The position numbers and the translations under genes were made by a program. A stretch of 12,472 nucleotides of DNA. It comes from JAKFWI01 sp050246435 (GTDB lineage Bacteria > Pseudomonadota > Alphaproteobacteria > Caulobacterales > Aquidulcibacteraceae). Location: contig JBFWWB010000086.1 in the NCBI GenBank assembly GCA_050246435.1, positions 1 to 12,472 of the forward strand, in the 5' to 3' direction. Positions 5,047-12,472 of the stretch are shown piece after piece. The notes beneath the pieces were generated by a model. It did no database searches and was not told the origin of the DNA. It saw nothing but the letters and a program-made list of their open reading frames with translations. Numbering within the stretch: the first letter of the stretch is position 1; each line of letters opens with the position of its first letter.

Positions 5047-6420
5047 ATGGCGGCGAGAGCGCAGAACAGAATTCGGACCGCCGACCTCAACCGTCTGGAA
5101 GTGGCGCTGAAAGCGAGCGGCGACGGCAGAGCGAACCGGATCGTAAAGGCGCTGACGCCAAAGGACCAGGACGCACCCCGGTTCGAATGGGGAGACGGCG
5201 GCGGTCTCCGGCTGAATATCGACCGCCGGAGCCTCAACGCCTCCTGGATATTCCGATACCGAGTGCCCGGCGGAAAAGCCCGCATGATGGGTCTGGGAAA
5301 ATTTCCGGACGTTTCTCTCTCAACCGCCCGCAGCCTGGCGGGCGCACAGCGCAGTCTCAAGGCTACTGGTGTCGATCCGATCGACGCCAGACGCAGCGAG
5401 GCCATGGCCAAGCGCCTGGAAGCGGCTAGGGCGATCACGTTCGCCCAGGCGGCTAAAAACTACCTCGACGCCCAGGAAAAAAAATGGCGCAACCCCAAGA
5501 CGCTTGCGAACTTCAACGGCTGGCTGACCAATTGGATCAAACCGCAGATCGGGTCGCTCCCGGTGGCCGATATCGACACGACGCTGGTTCTCAAAGTCCT
5601 TCGCCAACCAGTCCAGAAGGCGAATAACGAGATTCTGTGGATCGCTCGCCCAGTGGCCGCGCCTGGCATCCGCGAGTTCATGGACAACGTCTTGGTGAGC
5701 GCTGGCAAGGAGGGAATCCGGCCCGACCTACCGAGCCCCGCCCGGTGGAAGGATCACCTCGAACATATCCTCCCGGCGCCCTCCAAGATCCACAAGGTCA
5801 AAGGCTACAAACCCCTGCCCTACAAGGACGCTCCGGCTTTCGTGGCGGCGCTGCGTCAGCGCACCGGCAACACGGCGCGCGCACTTGAAATGACGTTGCT
5901 GTGCTGCACGCGAAAATCCGAGACGCTAGGCGGACGTAAGTCGGAAATTGACTGGGAGGCCGGTACCTGGACCATTCCGGAAGAGCGAACAAAGACCGGT
6001 GCCGCGCACGTCATTCCCCTTTCCACACGCGCTCTCGAAATCGCCAGGGACGCCGCGGCCGCCACGCCGGACAAGGCGGATGACGAGCTGTTGTTCCCCA
6101 GCCCCAAAAACGCGAAAGAGCGGCTTTCGACAGAGTCGATCAAGAATCTGCTGGTCCGCATGAAGATGGAGGATCAAACCACTACGCACGGCCTTCGAAA
6201 GACGTTTCGGACATGGGCCGCCGATCACCGCATCGATCGCGAGCACGCGGAACGCTGTCTGGCCCATAAGATCGGAAACGAGGTCGAGAATACATACCAG
6301 CTCTCCGATCTCCTGGCGCTGCGTGCGCCGATCATGCAGGAGTGGGCAGACTTTTGCGAAGGCAAGGCGAGCGGCGTTGCATCGGCCAGCGAGCCGGAAC
6401 CGACTGAGCAAGCTGCCTAA
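5047..6420 (+). CDS. P4-type tyrosine recombinase (integrase)
   Basis: This 457-residue site-specific recombinase would integrate and, with a directionality factor, excise the element. The N-terminal arm-binding domain of the DUF4102 type is at about 45-115 (DGGGLRLNI, WIFRYRVPGGKARMMGLGKFP, LSTAR). A SAM-like core-binding domain spans about 130-240. The catalytic domain spans about 260-435. The catalytic set is complete: Arg289 in CTRKSE, Lys316 in ERTKTG, His381 and Arg384 in THGLRKTFRTW, His407 in LAHKIG and the nucleophile Tyr417 in VENTYQ. Length is a little over the usual 400-430 for P4 integrases, with an acidic/Ala-rich tail. The start has AGGA 7 nt upstream. It ends 9 nt from the stop of the convergent helix-turn-helix gene. 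Being intact, it is presumably functional. Such enzymes often target tRNA 3' ends, but no tRNA gene adjoins this one. Confidence 0.95.
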   Translation: MAARAQNRIRTADLNRLEVALKASGDGRANRIVKALTPKDQDAPRFEWGDGGGLRLNIDRRSLNASWIFRYRVPGGKARMMGLGKFPDVSLSTARSLAGAQRSLKATGVDPIDARRSEAMAKRLEAARAITFAQAAKNYLDAQEKKWRNPKTLANFNGWLTNWIKPQIGSLPVADIDTTLVLKVLRQPVQKANNEILWIARPVAAPGIREFMDNVLVSAGKEGIRPDLPSPARWKDHLEHILPAPSKIHKVKGYKPLPYKDAPAFVAALRQRTGNTARALEMTLLCCTRKSETLGGRKSEIDWEAGTWTIPEERTKTGAAHVIPLSTRALEIARDAAAATPDKADDELLFPSPKNAKERLSTESIKNLLVRMKMEDQTTTHGLRKTFRTWAADHRIDREHAERCLAHKIGNEVENTYQLSDLLALRAPIMQEWADFCEGKASGVASASEPEPTEQAA

Positions 6421-6429
6421 CTTCGAAAA

Positions 6430-7206
6430 TTATCTTGAGCTGAGGCCGTCGACATAGGCGAGCAGATCACGCGCAAGCACGACGGAACGCCGACCAATCT
6501 TCGTGATCCGTAGGCCGCCCTCGCGCTTCGCTTCCTCGTAGAACAAATTCTTTTTTATGCCGAGCAGCGCGCAAGCGCGGTCGATTGAATACGCCACGGG
6601 CTCGCTCTGCGACGCAGCCGAGACCCGCGTCCCCTGGACGTCGCCGCGAACGTGACTTGGCTCAGCTATCCGGTCCGATGTTGGCTTCTCGGGCGCGAGA
6701 GCGTTGAAATGGGCGTCGGTCTTTTCTACGTCCACCAGGGTCTTTGCGCCGGCTTTCACGGCGCTTACACGTCCTTCCGCCAACAATTCGTAGAACTTCG
6801 TTCGCCCCACGCTGTAACGCTTCAGCGCCATCGACACAGAGATCAATTTGGGTCTGATGTCCGCGTCCATCGTTCTGCGGCGCGAAACGGCTTTTCGCGT
6901 CGGCGCGATGGGGGCCGCATTTCGATCAATCTTTGCATCCGGCGCGCGATGTTTGGGTAGGGGCGACGCCGGCGTGAGAGAAGGAGCATCTGAACGCGGC
7001 GAACGCAACGCGCCGCTCTGGGCACCATTTCTCGGCGGCGAAGGTTCCACCACGTCCGTCGCGCCATCAAATAGGGTTGGCTGCGCAAGGTCGGTACGCC
7101 GCGTTTTAAGACGACGCTTGTCTCCAACCCGTTCGGCCTCGGATAGCGTCTTCATTGTCGACACGCCGCATTGCAAGTCGAACAGAGAGAAGCCACCGTC
7201 TTTCAT
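6430..7206 (-). CDS. Protein with two excisionase-like helix-turn-helix domains
   Basis: This 258-residue protein has a basic, Pro/Ser-rich N-terminal half with no recognisable domain and two winged-helix segments of the MerR/excisionase (HTH_17, AlpA-like) type. Domain 1 (about 120-170) reads ISVSMALKRYSVGRTKFYEL followed by a wing and a short tail helix. Domain 2 (about 205-255) reads YSIDRACALLGIKKNLFYEE followed by the wing ITKIGRRSVV and a tail helix. A linker of about 35 residues joins them. It may be a recombination directionality factor for the neighbouring integrase, or a transcription regulator. The ATG at 7206 overlaps the trbI stop as ATGA, which favours this start over the internal Met18. 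It is last in the trb operon and ends 9 nt from the integrase stop, tail to tail. No exact family is recognised. Confidence 0.75.
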   Translation of the reverse strand: MKDGGFSLFDLQCGVSTMKTLSEAERVGDKRRLKTRRTDLAQPTLFDGATDVVEPSPPRNGAQSGALRSPRSDAPSLTPASPLPKHRAPDAKIDRNAAPIAPTRKAVSRRRTMDADIRPKLISVSMALKRYSVGRTKFYELLAEGRVSAVKAGAKTLVDVEKTDAHFNALAPEKPTSDRIAEPSHVRGDVQGTRVSAASQSEPVAYSIDRACALLGIKKNLFYEEAKREGGLRITKIGRRSVVLARDLLAYVDGLSSR

Positions 7207-8360
7207 CGATCGGTGTGTCCGCGATAGGGCCGCAATTGAATGTCCCGCGTCACGAGCACGCGCACTGGCGCGCCCACGCGGACGCGCAGCGTTGGCCGCA
7301 CTTGAAGATGGCGATCGACGATACGGCCACCCGTGCGCGCCGCCTCCTGCGCGGCGGCGTCGCCGACGGTCTGACCAAAGCTGCGGCCACGTCGATCGTC
7401 CTCCGAATTGCGGGCAATCACGCTGATGATAGCCGACAAGCCAACCGCACCAGCGAGCGGCCCGAGATGATTATCGGTCCTGTCTCGAAGACCCGCCGCG
7501 CCAGATGGATCTGCGGCCTCCATGCCTTGCAGATTGATCGACCAACCATTCGGAAAGACGATCCTGTTCCAGGCGAGGAGGATACGGTTGTCGCCATGCG
7601 TGGTCGCGCTATCGTAAGTGCCGAGGAGCCGCGCGCCTTGCGGGATCAGCAGATGAACGCCGGTCACGCTGTCATAGACCGGCGTCGTCACCTGCGCGAT
7701 GACACGGCCAGGCAGATCGGAATTCAGCTCTGTCAGCAGGGACGCGGAAATGACGGCACCGGCCAGCACTTCGTAACGCGACCGCGGCGGATTCAGGACA
7801 GTCGGCAATTGATCGTCGCTCGCCTCGCGCTGGCTCGCGAGGAAGGCGCCGCGCTGACCACCGGCTCCCGTTTTAACCTCTCCGCCCTGCCCTAGTGCGC
7901 GCCCGTCGCGCCGCTCGGAGAATAAGATTGGCGCAGTTCGCGCGATGGCTTGCGGATCGGGCGGCGCCGGCGCCTGTGCTGCCGCCTTGGGCGCCGATTG
8001 CGCGGGTGGCGGATTCGCCCAGCCGGCGTTGGCGGGCGGCAGTAATTCGTCCGTCTCGCGCATGGCTGGCTTGTGATCGCCCCACAGCCGATCGCGCGGC
8101 GCTTGCAGGGCGGCTGGGTCATAATCCGACGACGCCTTCTGAATGGCGTCGGGCGGGCCTGCGGTCGCAGCCGCAACTTGCGGCTCGCTGGCTTTGCGCC
8201 CCTGCTGCTCGCTGAGGCCGCCGATCAGCGCCCAGGCGGTCACACCGGCCGCCGCCAAGGCGCCAGCCAGCAACACCTTGCGCGATAGCCGTTTTGGCGA
8301 CGGCGGCCGCGTGCGGATGGACAGGTCCGGCGTGTCGCCAAACGCTGCTGACAAGGTCAT
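7203..8360 (-). CDS. trbI: Conjugal transfer protein TrbI (VirB10 family)
   Basis: TrbI is the VirB10-type protein that spans the envelope and links the inner-membrane energy complex to the outer-membrane channel of the Trb type IV secretion system. The 385 residues show a short cytoplasmic N-terminus with basic RLSRK, one transmembrane helix (about 29-48), a Pro/Ala-rich periplasmic linker (about 105-140) and the conserved C-terminal beta-barrel domain (about 185-375). Family signatures include YEVLAGAVISASLLTELNSD (196-215), LIPQGARLLGTYDS (238-251) and RILLAWNRIVFPNG (259-272). A hydrophobic antenna-like segment lies at about 300-316. The start overlaps the trbG stop as ATGA, and the stop overlaps the next gene the same way. 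Length is near normal (about 400). Confidence 0.95.
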   Translation of the reverse strand: MTLSAAFGDTPDLSIRTRPPSPKRLSRKVLLAGALAAAGVTAWALIGGLSEQQGRKASEPQVAAATAGPPDAIQKASSDYDPAALQAPRDRLWGDHKPAMRETDELLPPANAGWANPPPAQSAPKAAAQAPAPPDPQAIARTAPILFSERRDGRALGQGGEVKTGAGGQRGAFLASQREASDDQLPTVLNPPRSRYEVLAGAVISASLLTELNSDLPGRVIAQVTTPVYDSVTGVHLLIPQGARLLGTYDSATTHGDNRILLAWNRIVFPNGWSINLQGMEAADPSGAAGLRDRTDNHLGPLAGAVGLSAIISVIARNSEDDRRGRSFGQTVGDAAAQEAARTGGRIVDRHLQVRPTLRVRVGAPVRVLVTRDIQLRPYRGHTDR

Positions 8361-9238
8361 GGGCGCGGTCCTCCACGTGGTGCCGTGGGCCGCGGCAGTG
8401 CATCGCGCCGTTCGATGCGCACGACGATCGGTTGCTTCACACCGAGCCGCAGTTCTGCGACATCAAACACACGGTCGACCATGTAACGTTGGCCCTGCAC
8501 ACGATAATTCACCAGTTCAGCGCCATCGGGCGTGATGACGAAAAGCGGCGGCAGATCGGCGGCGGCGACTTGGCCGCTGAACTCGATCCAGGTCCGCCGC
8601 CCGTCATCGCTCACGCCTGTCGGCGCCCAGACTGGGCGGCGGCCGCGAACGGTGCGGACGCGATAGTCGCGATAGGTTTGCGCCAACGGGACCGCTGGGA
8701 GGGCCGCGCTATGCGGATAAGACCAGGCGATCTGCGCGGAATAGGTCTCGCCTGCGTGCGCGATCGCCTCGATCAGATAGGTGCGCCGATCCGTGATGAG
8801 GACGATATTGGTGCGCAGGTCGGCGGCTTGCGGCTTCACCAGCACCACCGTCCGTCCCTCGCTGTCGGCTTCGGAGATCGATTGGGTGACCGTCCAGCGC
8901 GAGGTGTCGCCCGCGGCGATGTCGTTCAGCGTCTCGCCTGGCTCCAGTAGGATCGTCGAAATGAAGGTGGGACTGGCGTAAAGCTCGTAGAGGGCGCCAG
9001 GCGCATACGCATAGATTTGGCGGGCGGCTTGGAATCCTTGCCGCGTCGGCCGCTGACGGGCGGCGCTGTTGGCGCTCGCCAAGGTTTGCAACGGCGTCGC
9101 GGTCGGCGTGCGCGCTTTGTCGCTGATCTTGGCGGACAGCACCGGCCGCGGACGTGCGTAAGCCGCATCGTTCGAAGCCAAGCTGCCCAGCGCCAACGCG
9201 CACGCGCCAAGCAGCAATGACAATCGCATCCTCTTCAT
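8357..9238 (-). CDS. trbG: Conjugal transfer protein TrbG (VirB9 family)
   Basis: TrbG is the VirB9/CagX-type periplasmic component that forms the outer-membrane core complex with TrbI. The 293 residues begin with a Sec signal peptide (1-28, hydrophobic core about 6-19, cleavage near AYA). An N-terminal beta domain follows, with the family pattern QIYAYAPGALYELYASPTFISTILLEPGETL and a later block TNIVLITDRRTYLIEA. The C-terminal domain carries DDGRRTWIEFSG and LPPLFVITPDGAELVNYRVQGQRYMVDRVFDVAELRLG, which is characteristic of VirB9/CagX and TrbG. There is no lipobox cysteine at the cleavage site. It is coupled on both sides by ATGA overlaps, with trbF upstream and trbI downstream. Length is normal. 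Confidence 0.95.
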   Translation of the reverse strand: MKRMRLSLLLGACALALGSLASNDAAYARPRPVLSAKISDKARTPTATPLQTLASANSAARQRPTRQGFQAARQIYAYAPGALYELYASPTFISTILLEPGETLNDIAAGDTSRWTVTQSISEADSEGRTVVLVKPQAADLRTNIVLITDRRTYLIEAIAHAGETYSAQIAWSYPHSAALPAVPLAQTYRDYRVRTVRGRRPVWAPTGVSDDGRRTWIEFSGQVAAADLPPLFVITPDGAELVNYRVQGQRYMVDRVFDVAELRLGVKQPIVVRIERRDALPRPTAPRGGPRP

Positions 9239-9918
9239 CGCACGCGGCTCCAGGAAAAGTCCGAAATCATCAGACCGAGCGGATTGCTGGCGATCTCGTC
9301 GGCCGTACCGGGCGGGCGCGTCGTCACGGTGAAGATTCCGCTATAGGCCAGCCCATCCGGCGTGCCGGTTGCATTGGTCTCGCGCTCGATCCAACTCACT
9401 TCGTAGGCATGATCCGAGCGCGCCATGATCGAGCGGATATGCACGACACGTCCCACCTTCCCTAAATTCAGGAACGGGTCCTCCTGGCGGGCGATCTCGG
9501 TGAGCTGGGCCGCCGCCCGCGGCGTGAGGAATTTATACGCCTCCATCCAATTCTCACGCAGAACGACGCCGTCGGTTGGCAGCGCGCGCACCAGACGAAC
9601 GAAGCGACCAAGATGATAGGCGATCTGCGCCTGGCTCGGCGTCCAGCGCCCATCCGCGGCGCGCACCTTCATCACGGCGCCTTCCGGCGAGACCTCGACG
9701 ACATGCACGAAGGTGCGTTTCTGCAGCGCCACAGCGGTAAGCGAGACGCCCAGCACGGCCGCCAGCGCCAGCGAGCCGAAGGCGATCGCCCGCCAACTTC
9801 GTGCGGAAAGAACCGCCGATCCCATGCGGGCGTCCCATTCTTGGCGCGCGCGACGATATGGGCTGTCGGCAGGCTCAGACGCGAAATTCTTCGCGGGCGA
9901 CCGGAATGGAAAATTCAT
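9235..9918 (-). CDS. trbF: Conjugal transfer protein TrbF (VirB8 family)
   Basis: TrbF is a VirB8-like bitopic inner-membrane protein that helps assemble the Trb secretion channel. The 227 residues have a short cytoplasmic part with the conserved PYRRARQEWDARMGS (20-34), one transmembrane helix (about 43-65) and a periplasmic NTF2-like domain. In that domain ADGRWTPSQAQIAYHLGRFVRLVRALPTDGVVLRENW and the later SWIERETNATG are typical TrbF blocks. Length is close to that of TrbF from Ti plasmids and ICEs (about 220-230). The start codon overlaps the trbL stop and the stop overlaps the trbG start, both as ATGA. In the secretion complex it is expected to contact TrbG, TrbI and TrbL. Confidence 0.95.
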   Translation of the reverse strand: MNFPFRSPAKNFASEPADSPYRRARQEWDARMGSAVLSARSWRAIAFGSLALAAVLGVSLTAVALQKRTFVHVVEVSPEGAVMKVRAADGRWTPSQAQIAYHLGRFVRLVRALPTDGVVLRENWMEAYKFLTPRAAAQLTEIARQEDPFLNLGKVGRVVHIRSIMARSDHAYEVSWIERETNATGTPDGLAYSGIFTVTTRPPGTADEIASNPLGLMISDFSWSRVR

Positions 9919-10967
9919 GGAATTCCTCCCGCTTTAGGCGGCGGCGCCGGCTTCGGATTCATGGCCCCGTAATTGATCGCTGGACGGCTTAACCCACCGC
10001 CGGAAGGGCCACCCCCGGAACCACCGCCGCGCGAGCCGCCATGCACGCCGCCGGCGAGCCTTCCGACGCCGCCCGCGATCGCGCCCCCGAGCTTCACGAG
10101 GTTCCTTGCGCCCTGATAGGCGACAAAGCCGCCCCCGATCGTCGTGAACCCAGCGCCGACGCCTGTACGCCAAGCATCGCTCCCCGACAGGTGCGGCTGG
10201 CCTTGGACGACCTCGCTGGCGAGCATTGGCGCAAACCAGGCCAGCGCCAGAACCGTGAGGCCGAACAGCAAGACATTGAGCGCGCCGCCCGCATCGAGCG
10301 TCAGCGTCGCTGGCAGGCTGGCCACGAACGCCATCGACACGGACGCGACCAGCGCCAGCACGAACAGACGCATCGCCGAGCCGGCCACCCAGCCCAGCGG
10401 ACGCTCCGCCACCCAGGCCGTGCCGTTGAAGACGCCCCAGGGCAGCGCGACGAAGGCCGCCAGGCTTCCGAGCTTGAAGGCGATCAGCGCCACGAAGAGC
10501 TGGAGCGCCAACACGAAGAAGCCCAGCATCACGAAAATCGCGGCGATGAAGATGAGCATCAACGTGATGAAATCGGTGAGGATGTTCATGCCCTGGCCAA
10601 GCGCTGCCGTGCGCCCGAACATCTCCACGCCGATCTGGGCGATGCGGCCAGGATTATGCAGATCGGCCATTGTCATGGCGCCGCCGCCGGCCTTGAGCCC
10701 CAGCGCCGCGCCGGATTGATTGATCAGAGTCGCCAGATGGTCCCAATTGTTCACGAAAAACGCGAACAGCCCGACGAACAAGACTTTCCGGAAGAACGGC
10801 GCCATCGGCGCCTCGCCGGCCAGCGCCCATTGCACGCCTGCCAACGCGATCGAGATGATTATCAGCGCATTCAAGACAAAGCGCACATCGCCCTGGATCA
10901 GACCGAAGCCGGTATCGGCGACCGCCAGAAATCGCTCCAGGAAGGTGTTAATCGCCGCCGGGTCCAT
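9915..10967 (-). CDS. trbL: Conjugal transfer membrane protein TrbL (VirB6 family)
   Basis: TrbL is the polytopic VirB6-type inner-membrane channel component of the Trb system. The 350 residues start MDPAAINTFLERFLAVADTG, as TrbL proteins do. Hydrophobic segments fall near residues 28-48, 58-76, 131-160, 165-190, 210-235 and 240-255. The middle soluble loop (about 85-128) contains DLHNPGRIAQIGVEMFGR, a typical TrbL feature. The C-terminal 70 residues are very rich in Gly, Pro and Ser and probably unstructured. Length is shorter than many TrbL proteins (about 400-450), mainly in this tail. It starts 3 nt after the trbJ stop, so the small trbK found at this place in other Trb clusters is absent. 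Its stop overlaps trbF as ATGA. Confidence 0.93.
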   Translation of the reverse strand: MDPAAINTFLERFLAVADTGFGLIQGDVRFVLNALIIISIALAGVQWALAGEAPMAPFFRKVLFVGLFAFFVNNWDHLATLINQSGAALGLKAGGGAMTMADLHNPGRIAQIGVEMFGRTAALGQGMNILTDFITLMLIFIAAIFVMLGFFVLALQLFVALIAFKLGSLAAFVALPWGVFNGTAWVAERPLGWVAGSAMRLFVLALVASVSMAFVASLPATLTLDAGGALNVLLFGLTVLALAWFAPMLASEVVQGQPHLSGSDAWRTGVGAGFTTIGGGFVAYQGARNLVKLGGAIAGGVGRLAGGVHGGSRGGGSGGGPSGGGLSRPAINYGAMNPKPAPPPKAGGIP

Positions 10968-10970
10968 CTC

Positions 10971-11684
10971 TCAGCTTCCGAACGCCGAACGCGCCGGTGC
11001 CAGCACGCCGGAAGTCGTCGTCGGAAACGCACGGCGCTGGATTTCCTGCGCCCGCTGCTCGCGCGCGACCCGCTCCAGCCGCTCCGTCGCCAAAGCGCGG
11101 CTCTCGGTGACCAGAAGCGCGTGGATCTGCATCAGCTCCGCAGCGTTCACGCCCAGCAATTGATTGCCCGCCTGCACGGCGCCTGTCTGCCCTTCTGAGG
11201 AAGCAGAGGCCAGTAAGGCGCGGTCCACACGGCCCTGCATCGTCTCGATCGCTTGCACCGCCTGCGCCTGGGCGCGCACCGCGCGTTCAAGGGCGGCGCG
11301 ATCCTCCGTCAGCCACCGATCGGTGCGTTGTCCAATCGACGCCAGATCGAAATTCTCGAATGTGTCGGGGTAAAGCGTCTTCAGATCGTCGCTGATCTGG
11401 TCGACCTGAAACGCCAAGCCTTGCGCCGCTTGAAAGAGAGATCGGGCCTGATTGATGGCGCCGTTGAGTTCGCCGGACAATTGCAGCGGATTCTTCGTCA
11501 GCATCCGCGCCTGCTGTTCAATCTGCTGAATCTGATTGTGGATCTGTTCCAACGTGTTCGCCGCCGTCTTGACGTTCTGTGCGAGATTCGTGGGGTCGAA
11601 CACGGTGAGCGCGTAGGCCGGTTGCACCCAAAGCACGCCTGCTAACGCGATCGCTGTGATCTTGAGCCTTGCCGACGGTTTCAT
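10971..11684 (-). CDS. trbJ: Conjugal transfer protein TrbJ (VirB5-like)
   Basis: TrbJ is a secreted periplasmic, VirB5-like component of the mating-pair apparatus and may be a minor pilus or adhesin subunit. The 237 residues begin with a Sec signal peptide (1-25, hydrophobic core about 9-20, cleavage after AYA). The mature protein opens with LTVFDPTNLAQNVKTAANTL and a Gln-rich helix EQIHNQIQQIEQQARML, a hallmark of TrbJ. Further long helices (about 80-150 and 180-220) suggest a mainly coiled-coil protein. A good ribosome binding site, GGGAG, lies 6 nt upstream of the ATG. It follows the trbE stop by 10 nt and precedes trbL by 3 nt. Length is normal (about 240-260). Confidence 0.93.
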   Translation of the reverse strand: MKPSARLKITAIALAGVLWVQPAYALTVFDPTNLAQNVKTAANTLEQIHNQIQQIEQQARMLTKNPLQLSGELNGAINQARSLFQAAQGLAFQVDQISDDLKTLYPDTFENFDLASIGQRTDRWLTEDRAALERAVRAQAQAVQAIETMQGRVDRALLASASSEGQTGAVQAGNQLLGVNAAELMQIHALLVTESRALATERLERVAREQRAQEIQRRAFPTTTSGVLAPARSAFGS

Positions 11685-11694
11685 GCGTTTCTCC

Positions 11695-12472
11695 CTATTC
11701 TGCAGCGACGAGTTCTGGCCGCTCTGTGACCGTCAGCGCCTGGAATCGGCGCACGGCGGTGGCGGCCTCGTTCATCCCCCGTGTTTCGAGCCAGGCGGAT
11801 GCAAAGCCCTCGGCGCCTGCGCTGGCGAAGACGTGATCAATGAGCGCATGATCCTCTGGCCGCGACGCGCCGACGAAGGCGAGCGCGGCAGGCCCAAGAC
11901 CCAGCTCAAGCATCCGGCATCCCTTTCGCGAGACGAGATAGTAGTCCCGCTTCGGCGTCGCCGACGCGATCAGGCCGATCTGGCGGGCGTTGAGGCCGAG
12001 ACGTTCGTAGAAGGCTTGGCTGCGCGGTTCGCGGGCGCGGTCATTCGGCAAGAAGATGCGCGTCAGGCACGCTTCGATAATGGTGGAGGCTATGGCGCTC
12101 GCTTCGACGTCGGCCAGTTCTTGGCTGGCGAAGATGACGGCGACGTTCTTCTTGCGTAGCGTCTTCAGCCAATCCTGAATCTGCGCGGCGAAGAAGGCAT
12201 GGCGGAGGAACAGCCAGGCCTCGTCCAACACAAGCAAAGTGGGCTTGCCATCGAACCGATCCTCCAAGACATGGAAAAGGACGGCCAACACGGCGCTGGC
12301 TGCTTCGGGGCGGCGCATGACATCGTCCATCTCGAACGCCTGAACGCGGCCATATCCCAAAGATGAGCGGTCGTGATCGATCAGCCGGCCGGGCGGTCCA
12401 GCTTGCGTGAACGGCAGAAGCGCGGCGCGGACCTCTGCGTGTTGTACGAGCGCCGTATATAAAGTGAGCGTG
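11695..12472 (-). CDS. trbE: Conjugal transfer ATPase TrbE (VirB4 family), C-terminal part
   Basis: TrbE is the VirB4-type cytoplasmic ATPase that powers assembly of and transfer through the Trb channel. The last 258 codons are inside the window and the frame stays open to the right edge. Conserved blocks are ALLPFTQAGPPGRLIDHD (about 17-34 of the visible part), the Walker B strand TLLVLDEAWLFL (78-89), LRKKNVAVIFASQELADV (the motif-C-like region, near 104-121), and the C-terminal FYERLGLNARQIGLIASATPKRDYYLVS, all standard in TrbE. The Walker A loop must lie to the right of the window. The full protein is normally about 800 residues. There is no in-frame disruption. A TTG codon at 12360 is internal, not a start. 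trbJ follows after 10 nt. Confidence 0.95.
   Translation of the reverse strand, partial: TLTLYTALVQHAEVRAALLPFTQAGPPGRLIDHDRSSLGYGRVQAFEMDDVMRRPEAASAVLAVLFHVLEDRFDGKPTLLVLDEAWLFLRHAFFAAQIQDWLKTLRKKNVAVIFASQELADVEASAIASTIIEACLTRIFLPNDRAREPRSQAFYERLGLNARQIGLIASATPKRDYYLVSRKGCRMLELGLGPAALAFVGASRPEDHALIDHVFASAGAEGFASAWLETRGMNEAATAVRRFQALTVTERPELVAAE

Noticed and set aside
4719..5438. N-terminal extension of the spermidine-synthase-like frame up to 5438
   Set aside because: The extension runs through the intergenic gap and antisense to the integrase. The start at 4718 yields a proper Tat signal and has a nearby ribosome binding site.
10041..11198. Plus-strand open frame of 385 codons opposite trbL and trbJ
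   Set aside because: The product is dominated by Arg, Gln, His and Glu with no membrane or domain features. The minus strand carries two clear trb genes.
12358..12360. TTG at 12360 as a start of a short trbE-like gene
   Set aside because: The frame upstream encodes conserved TrbE sequence (LLPFTQAGPPGRLIDHD) to the window edge, so the codon is an internal Leu of a partial gene.
1..12472. CRISPR array or insertion sequence
   Set aside because: No set of regularly spaced repeats and no transposase-like gene or terminal inverted repeats were seen; gaps between genes are mostly too small to hold them.

Overview
The window looks like an alphaproteobacterial chromosome, most plausibly Caulobacterales or a relative. 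The base composition is high in GC, the first 38 residues of EF-Tu have the alphaproteobacterial form, and the tuf promoter fits the Caulobacter-type housekeeping consensus (TTGACGS, a gap, then GCTANAWC). No taxonomic search could be run, so the placement is an inference.

Positions 1 to about 4.9 kb are ordinary host chromosome. In order they hold the 5' end of tuf (minus strand), a small exported DUF6491-like protein (minus), an alpha/beta hydrolase of the meta-cleavage-product type (plus), tRNA-Pro(TGG) (plus), and a flavodoxin-fold protein that starts 12 nt after the tRNA. A tight minus-strand operon follows. Its first gene is a Tat-signal spermidine-synthase-like protein, its second the six-helix membrane half of that family, and its third a secreted SMP-30/gluconolactonase-like beta-propeller. 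Junctions in this operon overlap by 1 and 8 nt.

From about 4.9 kb to the right edge lies one end of an integrative and conjugative element. A P4-type tyrosine recombinase (plus strand) sits just inside the boundary. Tail to tail with it, 9 nt away, is a minus-strand operon of the Trb mating-pair-formation type IV secretion system. In transcription order this is trbE (3' part only), trbJ, trbL, trbF, trbG, trbI, and then a 258-residue protein with two excisionase-like helix-turn-helix domains. The junctions L/F, F/G, G/I and I/HTH are all ATGA start-stop overlaps. The rest of the element (trbB-D, coupling protein, relaxase, cargo, far attachment site) must lie beyond the right edge.

No wholly new system is evident. 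The points most worth checking are: (a) a candidate directionality factor with two DNA-binding domains, translationally coupled to the secretion genes and facing the integrase; (b) a tandem near-palindromic operator candidate overlapping the integrase promoter and ribosome binding site; (c) a spermidine-synthase-like protein that appears to be Tat-exported and is split from its membrane partner; (d) integration in a region with no adjacent tRNA gene.
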